From: Ruminococcus flavefaciens | GTDB taxonomy: Bacteria > Bacillota > Clostridia > Oscillospirales > Ruminococcaceae | DNA length: 40,069 nt | Reading direction: 5' to 3' | Assembly (NCBI GenBank): GCA_002373775.1 | Contig: DFJW01000038.1 | Location: forward strand, 1-40,069 | Shown: positions 24,650 to 33,875 of the stretch, piece after piece | How the letters are laid out: the number at the start of each line of letters is the position of its first letter | How positions within the stretch are numbered: the first letter of the stretch is position 1 | The notes under the pieces: model-generated | Database searches by the model: none | Seen by the model: only the letters and a program-made list of their open reading frames with translations | Told to the model about the DNA's origin: nothing | Program-made: the position numbers and the translations under genes

Positions 24650-26170
24650 ATGTTAAAGAGGAGACAAAAAGCAGCGTCATTTTTGCTTGCGGCTTCAGTG
24701 TTCTTCAGCTTTGCTTCATGTGCATCCAATGTCAGTCAGGCGAATAATTCCCCTGCACATGAATCAACAAGAGAGCGCGGAGATGAGCAGGACGTCGCTG
24801 AAGGTGACGGAAATGTACAGGAAGACCAGACAACGACTTCCACTACCACTACCACATCAACTACTACGACGACCACTACCACGACGATGATGAAGGGAAA
24901 CATCTACGATGTGGACGGTTCGCTTCTGATGTTCAGCGGCGAGTATGAGGACGGCAGCGAGAACAGGATGACCAACGATACATACAAGGTGTCCACTGCC
25001 AATATCCTCAACAAGCTCTCTGAGGGACTGGATCTCACATTCGAGGAGATACTCAGGGACAAGAATCCATCTCCGGCGAATGAACGGGATAATATGGGAC
25101 GTTCGGTGCAGCTGACTATCGACGCTGATGTTCAGAATCAGATATATGATTACATGCAGAACATGAACGTAGTCGGTTCCTGTGTTGTGATGAGGACAGA
25201 CGGCTCCATAATGTGTGAGGTCTCATATCCTTCATACGATCCGGATCTGTATTCACAGGATGAGGATTACGGCGAGAGCCTTGCATGGGGCGCTTTCGGC
25301 AACAAGGCTTTCCAGAACGCATCACCCGGTTCATGCTTCAAGATAATGTCGGAAGTTGTTGCTGACAAGAACGGCATAACAAGTCTCACAGACGAGGGAA
25401 CATGGACTGACGACGGCGCTACGATAGTGAACTGGGATCATGACAGCAGCTGGGCTTATCCGATGGAGAGATCGCTCTATTCAGCCTTTGTGAATTCCAG
25501 CAACATCTTTTTTGCCAAGGCGTTCAACACCATAGGAGCTGAGCAGGTCCTCTCCGACCTTTCGACTATTTTCCATTTCGGTGCAGATGCGGACGATATC
25601 CAGTGTGATTTCGGAGTGCTTGAAAACAACATCGAAATATACTGCAACGACGACCTCCGCCGGAGTGCATTCGGGCAGTCGTATGTAAGGACTTGTCCGA
25701 TATATCTTGCGGCTCTTGGAAGAGAGGCAGTATTCGGTGATATGGTGAGACCTTTCGTGCTGAAGAATATCGTTGATACCAATGATTTCAGCAATGTGCT
25801 TGAATCCGGCAGCCAGCCCTATGAAGTCATAGCTTCGATCCCCGAAAACCTGCGTCAGAATCTTCTGGACGGCATGAGCGGTGTAGCAGGCAATCTTGGG
25901 ATATATATCCCCGGCAACTATCAGTTCTACGCAAAGACCGGAACTGCTGAAGTGGGAGCCGGCGACTACCTCTACATAACAGGCATCCTCAAAAACTCCA
26001 ACGACCGGACATCCGAGCAGATACAGTATACGGATTATTCCGACTATGCTTCCAGCGGTTCGTACATAGTTGTTATGCAGATGCAGAATCCGGAAGACCA
26101 TAATTTCAGTTTCGCCAGTGAATCAGCGCAGGTCTATAAAGGAATACTTGATATAGTAGTGAGTCAGTAA
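24650..26170 (+). CDS. Lipoprotein penicillin-binding transpeptidase with poly-Thr linker
   Basis: A 506-residue predicted cell-wall D,D-transpeptidase-like lipoprotein. The signal peptide ends FSFASC (Cys24); residues about 61-79 are a pure Thr/Ser linker. The catalytic domain (about 145-500) has all three PBP motifs: S228-C-F-K231 (in SPGSCFKIM), S283-S-N285 and K429-T-G431 (AKTGTAE). The segment MMKGNIYDVDGSLL before the domain recalls the RGxIYDRNG start of FtsI/PBP2-type class B PBPs, but the usual transmembrane anchor and large pedestal domain are missing or very short. Such an architecture suggests a specialised class B-like PBP tethered by lipid. A substrate other than peptidoglycan, or loss of activity, cannot be excluded. 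It has its own promoter and terminator. Confidence 0.85.
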   Translation: MLKRRQKAASFLLAASVFFSFASCASNVSQANNSPAHESTRERGDEQDVAEGDGNVQEDQTTTSTTTTTSTTTTTTTTTMMKGNIYDVDGSLLMFSGEYEDGSENRMTNDTYKVSTANILNKLSEGLDLTFEEILRDKNPSPANERDNMGRSVQLTIDADVQNQIYDYMQNMNVVGSCVVMRTDGSIMCEVSYPSYDPDLYSQDEDYGESLAWGAFGNKAFQNASPGSCFKIMSEVVADKNGITSLTDEGTWTDDGATIVNWDHDSSWAYPMERSLYSAFVNSSNIFFAKAFNTIGAEQVLSDLSTIFHFGADADDIQCDFGVLENNIEIYCNDDLRRSAFGQSYVRTCPIYLAALGREAVFGDMVRPFVLKNIVDTNDFSNVLESGSQPYEVIASIPENLRQNLLDGMSGVAGNLGIYIPGNYQFYAKTGTAEVGAGDYLYITGILKNSNDRTSEQIQYTDYSDYASSGSYIVVMQMQNPEDHNFSFASESAQVYKGILDIVVSQ

Positions 26171-26190
26171 GAATCACGGCAGAAAATGAA

Positions 26191-26223
26191 AATCCCCTGA
26201 GTTAAGCTCAGGGGATTTTTTTA
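26191..26223. terminator. Terminator between the PBP gene and the P-loop kinase gene
   Basis: Stem AATCCCCTGAG (26191-26201) and CTCAGGGGATT (26207-26217) followed by TTTTTT on the plus strand and by TTTCATTTTC on the minus strand; it sits between convergent genes. Confidence 0.92.
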
Positions 26224-26856
26224 TGTATTTACATATTTCATCAATTCATCGTCAGTTATATCGCGGCTGACAATATGGTGAACTGTATCCAGATTATTCA
26301 GGATGTACAGTTCTCTGTTTCTGCGTTCTTCAAGGCATTTTATGTAGCCTTCATATCCTGAAAGGCAGTTTGCTTTTCCGTATCCCTGACCGCAGTGATA
26401 ATCTATGACAGCATTGAGCCATTGTTCGCCGCGTTCGTTCAGGACACTGTCTACAGTCAGCTTAACATCCGGCACGTCGATATACAGGATGACCGGCGAC
26501 ATTTCTTTTATAATGCCGGCGATCTCGGATATATATGCTCCTGACGCCTCTTTATCCATGCCGAATCTCATCATAGTCTCACACATGGGATTCTGTAGGA
26601 ATATGCAGTTGAAGACGTAAACTGTATCATTTTCCGCCGAATTTACGAACTCCCGCCACTTAGAGAGTATCATGTTGCGTTCTGTTTCAAAGTCCGGGAA
26701 ATCGTAATCATCATAGTCAGCAGGATGTCCCGGCATGCCTTCGTCAAAGCATATTGAATGTACTCCTGAGTTTTTCAGCTTGTCTGCGATACGCGAAGCC
26801 ATAGTGCTCTTTCCGCTGCCGGGCAGTCCTTCAACAATGATAAGCCTGTTTTTCAT
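26221..26856 (-). CDS. P-loop kinase-like protein of unknown substrate
   Basis: A 211-residue cytoplasmic protein with an N-terminal Walker A loop, EGLPGSGKSTMA (residues about 9-20), following a hydrophobic strand LIIV, and a later ILYIDVPDV strand (about 123-131) with possible lid Arg residues (RRNRE). This is the general layout of small-molecule kinases (adenylylsulfate, nucleoside or thymidylate kinase-like), but no substrate signature was recognised. The ATG overlaps the stop of the HAD phosphatase gene by 4 bp (ATGA), so the two are translationally coupled in the tgt operon. A nucleotide- or sugar-related function is a guess from that neighbour only. Confidence 0.72.
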   Translation of the reverse strand: MKNRLIIVEGLPGSGKSTMASRIADKLKNSGVHSICFDEGMPGHPADYDDYDFPDFETERNMILSKWREFVNSAENDTVYVFNCIFLQNPMCETMMRFGMDKEASGAYISEIAGIIKEMSPVILYIDVPDVKLTVDSVLNERGEQWLNAVIDYHCGQGYGKANCLSGYEGYIKCLEERRNRELYILNNLDTVHHIVSRDITDDELMKYVNT

Positions 26857-27518
26857 GGGATCATTTCTTTCCTTTCCCCGAGGATTATCTTAACGATCTC
26901 GTCCGGTGAAGATACGATATGATCTGCGCCGGCATCTTCGAGTTCTTTTCTGCCGCGGAATCCCCATTCACAGCCGATGGTCTCGATACCGCAGTTTTGA
27001 CCGGTCATGATGTCAACGTTGCTGTCACCGATCATGTAGACATGGTTCTCGGTGTCCGGGAGAGCGGCAGCGATCTCAGCGATTATGGCAGTGTCCGGCT
27101 TTTTCGGACGGTCAGGAGAACCGCCGAGCACTTTGACGAACGGTATATCAGACATGAGCGCATCTGCTATCATGATAGCTGCGCCTTCCGGTTTGTTGGT
27201 AGCGATAGCCATTGTGACGCCGGCGCTTTTCAGAGTGTGGAGCATATCGGAGATGCCGTCATAGAGCTTGGTGCTGTCGAGATAGTGTTTGTTATAGTAG
27301 TCGCTGAACAGGGAATGGAGCAGGGGAGTGTCCTGCTTTCTGTCATCCGGCAGAGCACGCTTGCAGAGCATTACAGCGCCGTTTCCGACGAATTGTCTGT
27401 ACTCTTCAAGGTTGTGCTCGGGACATCCCATGAGCTTCAGTCCGTTGTTTACCGCGTCTGCAAGATCCTGGATAGTATCGGCGAGAGTGCCGTCCAGATC
27501 GAATATAGCAGTTATCAT
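26853..27518 (-). CDS. HAD-superfamily phosphatase, phosphoglycolate phosphatase-like
   Basis: A 221-residue HAD hydrolase. Motif I is FDLDGTLADT with nucleophile Asp7 and Asp9, a helical cap follows (about 15-80), motif II is IATNKP, the motif III Lys is in the DRPKKPD region, and motif IV is MIGDSNVDIMTGQN. It is the Gph/PGP type, which removes phosphate from 2-phosphoglycolate or related small phosphates; the physiological substrate is not certain. The ATG at 27518 follows GGAGG closely; a longer frame beginning at 27593 would overlap tgt and has no ribosome site. It starts 10 nt after the tgt stop and overlaps the kinase gene, so it is the middle of a tgt-gph-kinase operon. Confidence 0.88.
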   Translation of the reverse strand: MITAIFDLDGTLADTIQDLADAVNNGLKLMGCPEHNLEEYRQFVGNGAVMLCKRALPDDRKQDTPLLHSLFSDYYNKHYLDSTKLYDGISDMLHTLKSAGVTMAIATNKPEGAAIMIADALMSDIPFVKVLGGSPDRPKKPDTAIIAEIAAALPDTENHVYMIGDSNVDIMTGQNCGIETIGCEWGFRGRKELEDAGADHIVSSPDEIVKIILGERKEMIP

Positions 27519-27528
27519 AACGCCTCCA

Positions 27529-28686
<1,158 letters not shown>

Positions 28687-29061
28687 TTAGTCAAAGACAT
28701 ATCCTTCTATGGTTTCGGGATCGCGTGATTCGTAGATCCCGGTAAATCCTATGAGTTCCCGGTCTTTATTCCTTATGGCAACGAGGTATACGTCTGTATT
28801 GGATTCGTCCTTGTGATAGCAGAACAGCGAGTCCTTGTCATTGTTCTCCTTGAACCATTCAATGACCATTTCGACTTTCGTTCTTCCTTCAAATCCGCAG
28901 TGCGTGAGGAGAGATTGTCCGATCAGAGCTTCCCCTCCGTAGGGAGCGTATTCCTTTTTGGCCCAGTCATTCATGAAAACGATCCTGTAATCCGTATCAC
29001 AAATGACGATCGGTGACTTCTTTGTGTTTGTAAGGCCTATGAGTATTTCTGTCAGATCCAT
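28687..29061 (-). CDS. Stand-alone PAS-domain protein (second of a tandem pair)
   Basis: A 124-residue protein that is a single PAS sensor fold. KSPIVICDTDYRIVFMNDWAKK gives the first strands, GQSLLTHCGF is the loop before helix F, and DVYLVAIRNKDRELIGFTGIYE gives the last strands. No output domain is present. It is clearly paralogous with the gene just upstream (shared VICDT, EMVIEWF/KMVTGWF, DVY, ELIG). Its start overlaps the end of that gene by 10 bp. It could bind a small ligand or a partner kinase; nothing in the sequence shows which. Cotranscription with tgt is likely, as only 27 nt separate them. Confidence 0.85.
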   Translation of the reverse strand: MDLTEILIGLTNTKKSPIVICDTDYRIVFMNDWAKKEYAPYGGEALIGQSLLTHCGFEGRTKVEMVIEWFKENNDKDSLFCYHKDESNTDVYLVAIRNKDRELIGFTGIYESRDPETIEGYVFD

Positions 29062-29450
29062 GAAGATTTCCTTTCTTGTTTAAGCTCATACCGTTCGGAG
29101 GATTCCGGGGTCCTGAACTCATGTTTTTCGTAATAACCGATGAGTTCACCGTTCTCATCACGCAGAGCTTTCATATAGACATCCTTGTTTTCCTTATCGC
29201 TGTGGAAAGTGAAAACGCTGTTATGACTCTTGTCAGCCATGAACCAGCCGGTCACCATTTTTATTTTTTCGGTGGATGAGGGGTTATGACAGTCGAAGAT
29301 AGATCTTCCCACGAGTGCAGCACCGCCGAATCTTTCGTAGCGTCTGACCGAAGCCGGATTCATGTAAACGATAGTATGCTCAGTATCACATATAACTACA
29401 GGAGCGTCATCACTGTCGATAAGACTTTTGAAAAAAACATTGATATCCAT
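29052..29450 (-). CDS. Stand-alone PAS-domain protein (first of a tandem pair)
   Basis: A 132-residue single-PAS protein: APVVICDTEHTIVYMNPASVRRYERFGG, GRSIFDCHNPSS, KMVTGWFMADKSHNSVF and a DVYMKALRDENGELIGYYEKHEF ending strand pair, then a charged tail. It is the same size and order as the following gene, so the pair arose by tandem duplication; the DCHNPSS segment in place of THCGFEG suggests different ligand pockets. It is the first gene after the promoter of repeat copy C, so it leads the PAS-PAS-tgt-HAD-kinase unit. Function is unknown. Confidence 0.85.
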   Translation of the reverse strand: MDINVFFKSLIDSDDAPVVICDTEHTIVYMNPASVRRYERFGGAALVGRSIFDCHNPSSTEKIKMVTGWFMADKSHNSVFTFHSDKENKDVYMKALRDENGELIGYYEKHEFRTPESSERYELKQERKSSWI

Positions 29451-29502
29451 ACATTCAATTCCTTTGCTGGCGCACTTAGAAATGTGCGCAATATATAATA
29501 CA

Positions 29503-29735
29503 TATTATAACATATAGTGAAGAAAATGGCAAGAGACGCGCGAAAAAACTTGATGTTCATGAAACTATACCGCGTTCAAGGGTGCAGCGTCACGCTGCTT
29601 ATAACATATAGTGAAGAAAATAGCAAGTAGTAAGTAGAGAGTAGATTTTAGAAAGTAGTGAGTAGAGAGTAGAAAGTGTAGGGGCGGCGTTCCGCCGCCC
29701 GGGGAACGGACAATCGTTTACAACGTACAGCGCGG
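29503..29735 (-). repeat. Dispersed promoter repeat, copy C (full length, between queA and the PAS genes)
   Basis: Read on the minus strand: GC hairpin GGGCGGCG/CGCCGCCC (29682-29700), CT-rich tract (about 29627-29680), promoter block 1 (29598-29626, -10 TATAAG), hairpin GCAGCG/CGCTGC (29584-29598), the ACCCTTGAACGCGG core and promoter block 2 (29504-29532). It is nearly the reverse complement of copy A. It fills most of the 316-bp gap, directly after the queA stop, with no separate T-tailed terminator seen. Confidence 0.88.
29504..29532 (-). promoter_or_regulatory. Sigma-A promoter for the PAS-PAS-tgt unit, at the end of repeat copy C
   Basis: Minus strand -35 TTGCCA (29527-29532), 17-bp spacer, -10 TATAAT (29504-29509), about 47 nt of leader before the first PAS gene. 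Confidence 0.8.
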
Positions 29736-29766
29736 ACGTAGATTAATGATTCCGGTGTCGCGCTGT

Positions 29767-30798
29767 TCAGAGGATACACATGCAGTCTCCGAAACTGAAG
29801 AAACGATATCTTTCCTCAACAGCAGTCCTGTATGCGGACATTGTATTGTCGTAACCCATGAAAGCCGATACGAGCATTATGAGAGTGCTTTCCGGCAGAT
29901 GAAAATTAGTTATCAGCCCGTCAATACATTTGAATTCATAACCGGGATAAATGAATATATCTGTGTATCCTTCATGGGGAGCTATCTCATTATAGAAAGT
30001 TGCAACGCTCTCAAGAGTGCGGCAGGTCGTAGTGCCGACAGCTATGACGCGGCCGCCGTTTTTCTTGGTTTCGTTGATTAGTTCGGCAGTTTCAGCCGGA
30101 AGGAAATAATGCTCGCTGTGCATTTTGTGTTCGAGCACGTTATCCTCCTTGACGGGACGGAACGTACCGAGTCCGACGTGAAGTGTGACGAATGCAGTTT
30201 TTATGCCTCTTTTTCTCAGGTCATCCAGAAGCTCCGGAGTGAAATGAAGTCCGGCAGTAGGAGCGGCAGCAGAGCCGAGTTCTTTTGAATACACGGTCTG
30301 ATACCTTTCGCGGTTTTCCAGCTTTTCTTTTATGTAAGGCGGCAGCGGCATCTGTCCGACATCTTCCAGAGCGGTGAAGAAATTGCCTTCACACTCAAAT
30401 TTAACTATGCGGTTGCCGTCATCTTTTACTTCGACAACTTCGGCAGTCAGTCTGCCTTCACCGAAACTGAAACGAGTTCCCACCTTGGCTTTTTTGCCGG
30501 GACGGCAGATTATCTCCCATAGCTTGTCGCCCTTCTGTTCAAGGAGCAGGAATTCGATGAACGTGCCGTTGCTGATCTTTTCGCCGTAAAGCCTTGCAGG
30601 TATAACACGGGAATCGTTCATTACCAGCAGGTCACCTTCTTTAAGGTGTTCGCATAGATTATAGAAGTGGTCGTGAGAGACTGCACCGGTCCGGCGGTCC
30701 ACACACATCATTCTTGAGGCACTTCGCGGTTCAACAGGAGTCTGCGCGATCAGTTCCTCGGGAAGGTCATAATAAAAATCTGATTTTAGAAGTTCCAT
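29767..30798 (-). CDS. queA: S-adenosylmethionine:tRNA ribosyltransferase-isomerase QueA
   Basis: QueA transfers the ribosyl part of SAM to preQ1-34 in tRNA, making epoxyqueuosine, the step after Tgt. At 343 residues it has normal length and family motifs throughout: FYYDLPEELIAQTPVEPR at the N-terminus, LLVMNDSRVIPARLYG, PPYIKEKLENRERYQTVY, AAPTAGLHFTPELL, LHVGLGTFRPV and the C-terminal TNFHLPESTLIMLVSAF. AAGGAG precedes the ATG. It follows alkD after 11 nt on the same strand and is separated from tgt by the repeat and the two PAS genes. Confidence 0.97.
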   Translation of the reverse strand: MELLKSDFYYDLPEELIAQTPVEPRSASRMMCVDRRTGAVSHDHFYNLCEHLKEGDLLVMNDSRVIPARLYGEKISNGTFIEFLLLEQKGDKLWEIICRPGKKAKVGTRFSFGEGRLTAEVVEVKDDGNRIVKFECEGNFFTALEDVGQMPLPPYIKEKLENRERYQTVYSKELGSAAAPTAGLHFTPELLDDLRKRGIKTAFVTLHVGLGTFRPVKEDNVLEHKMHSEHYFLPAETAELINETKKNGGRVIAVGTTTCRTLESVATFYNEIAPHEGYTDIFIYPGYEFKCIDGLITNFHLPESTLIMLVSAFMGYDNTMSAYRTAVEERYRFFSFGDCMCIL

Positions 30799-30809
30799 AA
30801 ACTATCTCC

Positions 30810-31496
30810 TTATCTTCTGAGAGTGCGCAGATACTGCTTCTGCTCATCTGATATGCGGAAACTCTCTGCGGCTTTCTGTATGGTCTTGTTGTGCGTCCAT
30901 TTATCAAGACGGCAGTCTTCGATGAACGGAAGCACAGTGTCATAGTTTTTGGCAAGGGCTGTGGCGAAGTACCATGCTCTCATCATATTTATGTAGTACT
31001 CATCTGAATCTATCGCCGCAACCCGGTCAGCGTATTCACTGCGGAAACTGTCACCGAGATAATACCTCATGAGCATGCCGACGGCGAATCTGACCGTGTA
31101 AACATGTTCAGATGCGAGCCATTTGTCGATATACGGCAGCAGTTCTGCGGTATGCCTTGCGAATACTTTGGGCGACAGCTGGTCGCAGGTCGCCCAGTTG
31201 TCAACATACGGCAGGAACTTTTCTGTCATTCCGAGACATGTCCCGAAGTCCCTGATGCCGGATATTATAAAGGAATGGAGCTGGTATTCGTCGAAGTATC
31301 TGTGGGGCAGCGTTTCAAGAAATACGTTTATATCATCGCGCTGTCCGAATCCCTTAGCCAGCTTCCTGAGCTCGGGAGTGCGTACACCTATGAAACGGCT
31401 GCGGTCGGTTCCGGGAGTAAGCTTCGACTGGAATTCAGCATACTGTTCATCTCGCAGAGCATTGAACTCAGCGTCGATATCGGTGAAAATGCTCAT
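30810..31496 (-). CDS. AlkD-like DNA alkylation repair protein
   Basis: A 228-residue all-helical HEAT-like repeat protein of the AlkD superfamily, DNA glycosylases that remove bulky or positively charged alkylpurines without base flipping. It shows FIGVRTPELRKLAKGF near the N-terminus, FLPYVDNWATCDQLSPKVF (the W-x-x-x-D region, catalytic in AlkD) and MRAWYFATALAKNYDTVLPFIED toward the C-terminus. Some members have lost activity, so catalysis is probable rather than proven. GGAGG lies 9 nt before the ATG. queA follows after 11 nt, so the two are cotranscribed. Confidence 0.88.
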   Translation of the reverse strand: MSIFTDIDAEFNALRDEQYAEFQSKLTPGTDRSRFIGVRTPELRKLAKGFGQRDDINVFLETLPHRYFDEYQLHSFIISGIRDFGTCLGMTEKFLPYVDNWATCDQLSPKVFARHTAELLPYIDKWLASEHVYTVRFAVGMLMRYYLGDSFRSEYADRVAAIDSDEYYINMMRAWYFATALAKNYDTVLPFIEDCRLDKWTHNKTIQKAAESFRISDEQKQYLRTLRR

Positions 31497-31547
31497 AAAT
31501 GTGTCCTCCGGGCAGAAAAATATTTTCGTAAAAATCTGAAAAAGCTG

Positions 31548-31579
31548 TTGACAATACAGGATATAAGTGTTATTATAAT
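31548..31579 (+). promoter_or_regulatory. Promoter of the lysine-riboswitch / dap operon
   Basis: -35 TTGACA (31548-31553) with -10 TATTAT (31571-31576) at 17 bp; TATAAT at 31574-31579 would have a 20-bp spacer and is less likely. Transcription should begin just before the riboswitch. Confidence 0.75.
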
Positions 31580-31580
31580 A

Positions 31581-31746
31581 GCAAGGCAGAGGTGCGGCTG
31601 AGAATAGTACCTGTACATGGGACGACCGGTCCGGTGATGTGCAGCGAAAGGTGATGCCGCCGAAGAACGGTTTCCGGTAAACTCCGTTCTGGCTGCAGGC
31701 TGAACAGGTCTGTGGCTGTCATCATGCTTATGGTGGAGAGCTGCTG
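31581..31746 (+). ncRNA. Lysine riboswitch (L box) upstream of asd-dapA-dapB
   Basis: The leader has the conserved lysine-riboswitch blocks in order: AGAGGTGCGG (about 31588), AGTACCTGT, then GAAAGGTGATGCCGCCGAAG (31646-31664), a pyrimidine/purine hairpin with CTGGCTGCAGGCTGAACAGG and GTGGCTGTCATCATG before a closing GGTGGAGAGCTGC that can pair with GGCAG at the 5' side. The genes it controls make the lysine precursor dihydrodipicolinate, as expected. High lysine should favour termination at 31791-31815. I called this by eye; exact stem boundaries are approximate. Confidence 0.92.
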
Positions 31747-31815
31747 ACATCAAAACGTGATGTCAACATTTCTATTATAACTCATGATGTGCCGGTTTGC
31801 AACCGGTTTTCTTTA
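31745..31815 (+). terminator. Riboswitch expression platform with rho-independent terminator
   Basis: A perfect hairpin TGACATCA/TGATGTCA (31745-31752, 31758-31765) follows the aptamer. The terminator stem is CCGGTT/AACCGG (31792-31797, 31801-31806) with a TTTTCTTT tail. ACATCA at 31747-31752 can also pair with TGATGT at 31785-31790, an alternative to the first hairpin that would reposition the terminator region. Confidence 0.8.
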
Positions 31816-31847
31816 TTTTATGTAAATTTTTTTGAAGGAGCATGTTT

Positions 31848-32927
31848 ATGAAACAGTACAATGTAGGTATTATAGGAGCAACGGGTATGGTAGGACAGAG
31901 ATTTGCAACTCTGCTCGAAAATCACCCGTGGTTCAACGTCAAGGTGCTTGCAGCATCCCCCAGAAGCGCAGGTCAGACATATGAGCAGGCAGCAGGAAGC
32001 CGCTGGAAGATGGCAGTTCCCATGCCGGCAGCAATGAAGGACATGATCCTCATGGACGCGACCAGCGATATTGAGAAGATCGCTTCAATGGTGGATTTCT
32101 GCTTCTGCGCAGTTGATATGAAGAAGGACGAGATCAAGGCACTTGAAGAGGCTTATGCTAAGGCTGAGTGTCCTATCGTTTCCAATAACTCAGCACACAG
32201 ATTCACACCTGATGTTCCCATGGTAGTTCCGGAGATCAACCCTGACCACATCGAGATCATCAAGGCACAGAGAGAGCGTCTCGGCACAAAGAGAGGCTTC
32301 ATCGCTGTCAAGTCCAACTGCTCTATCCAGAGCTATGTTCCCGCTCTTCACCCGCTGAGAAAGTTCGGTCTCAAGAACGTTCTGGCTTGTACTTATCAGG
32401 CTATCTCCGGCGCAGGAAAGAACTTCGAGACATGGCCTGAAATGGTCGATAACCTCATCCCGTTCATCGGCGGCGAGGAAGAGAAGTCCGAGCAGGAGCC
32501 GCTGAAGGTATGGGGCGAGATCAAGGGCAATGAGATCGTAAAGGCAACATCTCCCAACATCACAACACAGTGCCTGCGTGTCCCGGTTTCTGACGGTCAC
32601 ACAGCTGCTGTATTCGTAAGCTTCGAGAACAAGCCCTCCAAGGAGGAGATACTCCAGCTCTGGAAGGACTTCAAGGGCGTTCCTCAGGAACTTGAACTTC
32701 CCAGCGCACCCAAGCAGTTCATCCACTACTTCGAGGAAGACAACCGTCCGCAGGCTAAGCTTGACAGAAACCTTGAAGGCGGTATGGCAGTATCTACAGG
32801 ACGTCTCCGCGAGGATACACAGTACGACTACAAGTTCGTATGCCTCTCACACAATACTCTCAGAGGTGCAGCAGGCGGCGGAGTACTTCTCGCTGAACTT
32901 CTTGCAGCCAAGGGCTATTTTGACTGA
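31848..32927 (+). CDS. asd: Aspartate-semialdehyde dehydrogenase
   Basis: Asd reduces aspartyl phosphate to aspartate semialdehyde with NADPH, the branch point for lysine, threonine and methionine. The 359-residue protein has the Rossmann start VGIIGATGMVGQRF, the VSNNSAHR loop, catalytic KSNCSIQ (Cys158) and the C-terminal NTLRGAAGG segment. The form is the longer, fungal/archaeal-like ASADH common in Clostridia rather than the classic E. coli type. The ATG at 31848 lies 7 nt after GGAG; an in-frame ATG at 31842 is only one base from it. It is first gene of the riboswitch-controlled operon. Confidence 0.95.
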   Translation: MKQYNVGIIGATGMVGQRFATLLENHPWFNVKVLAASPRSAGQTYEQAAGSRWKMAVPMPAAMKDMILMDATSDIEKIASMVDFCFCAVDMKKDEIKALEEAYAKAECPIVSNNSAHRFTPDVPMVVPEINPDHIEIIKAQRERLGTKRGFIAVKSNCSIQSYVPALHPLRKFGLKNVLACTYQAISGAGKNFETWPEMVDNLIPFIGGEEEKSEQEPLKVWGEIKGNEIVKATSPNITTQCLRVPVSDGHTAAVFVSFENKPSKEEILQLWKDFKGVPQELELPSAPKQFIHYFEEDNRPQAKLDRNLEGGMAVSTGRLREDTQYDYKFVCLSHNTLRGAAGGGVLLAELLAAKGYFD

Positions 32928-32956
32928 TCCGCACTACTCATGAAAGGAGCAGGATT

Positions 32957-33847
32957 ATGAAGAACACTATTTTCACCGGCGCTGCTATAGCTATCATAAC
33001 ACCTATGAACAGCGACGGTTCTATAAACTATGACGAACTGGGCCGCATCATTGACGACCAGATCGAAAAGGGCACTGACGCTATCGTTATCTGCGGTACT
33101 ACAGGCGAATCTGCAACTATGACAGATGACGAGCACCGCGACTGCATCAAGTTCGCCGTAAAGCACGTTGCAGGCAGAGTTCCTGTTATCGCAGGTGCCG
33201 GAAGCAACGATACAAAGTATGCAGTAGAGCTTTCAAAGGAGGCTGAGGCTGCCGGTGCAGACGCTCTTCTCCATGTAACTCCCTACTACAACAAGACGAC
33301 TCAGAAGGGCCTTATCGCACACTTTACAGCTATTGCAGATGCTGTGAACATCCCGATAATCCTCTATAATGTTCCCAGCAGAACAGGCTGCGGACTTGAA
33401 GTAGCAACAGTAAAGGAACTTTCAAAGCACAGAAATATCGCTGCTATCAAGGAAGCAAGCGGCAACATCAGCTATGTTGCAAAGCTCATTGCAGCATGCG
33501 GCGATGACATTGACGTATACTCCGGCAATGATGATATGATAGTTCCTATAATGTCACTTGGCGGCAAGGGCGTCATCTCAGTACTCTCTCATGTTCTTCC
33601 CAAGGAGACACATGACATGGTGCAGTACTGCCTCGATAACAATTTCGCAGAGGCAGCAAAGCTCCAGATAGAGTACCTTGATGTAATAAACGATCTGTTC
33701 ATCGAGGTGAACCCGATCCCTGTCAAGGAAGCAATGAACATGGTCGGCTGGAATGCCGGACCGTGCCGTCTGCCTCTTTGTGAGATGACAGATGAACACA
33801 GAGCAAAGCTCCGTGCATCACTGGAAAAGCACGGACTTATCAGATAA
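32957..33847 (+). CDS. dapA: 4-hydroxy-tetrahydrodipicolinate synthase
   Basis: DapA condenses pyruvate with aspartate semialdehyde, the first committed lysine/diaminopimelate step. The 296-residue TIM barrel has the substrate loop ICGTTGESATM (Thr48-Thr49), Tyr137 in LYNVPSRTG, and the Schiff-base Lys165 in AAIKEASGN. AAAGGAG precedes the ATG. It follows asd after 29 nt and precedes dapB, in pathway order. Confidence 0.97.
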   Translation: MKNTIFTGAAIAIITPMNSDGSINYDELGRIIDDQIEKGTDAIVICGTTGESATMTDDEHRDCIKFAVKHVAGRVPVIAGAGSNDTKYAVELSKEAEAAGADALLHVTPYYNKTTQKGLIAHFTAIADAVNIPIILYNVPSRTGCGLEVATVKELSKHRNIAAIKEASGNISYVAKLIAACGDDIDVYSGNDDMIVPIMSLGGKGVISVLSHVLPKETHDMVQYCLDNNFAEAAKLQIEYLDVINDLFIEVNPIPVKEAMNMVGWNAGPCRLPLCEMTDEHRAKLRASLEKHGLIR

Positions 33848-33875
33848 GATAATGAAAAGCAAGGAAGTGTGAAAT

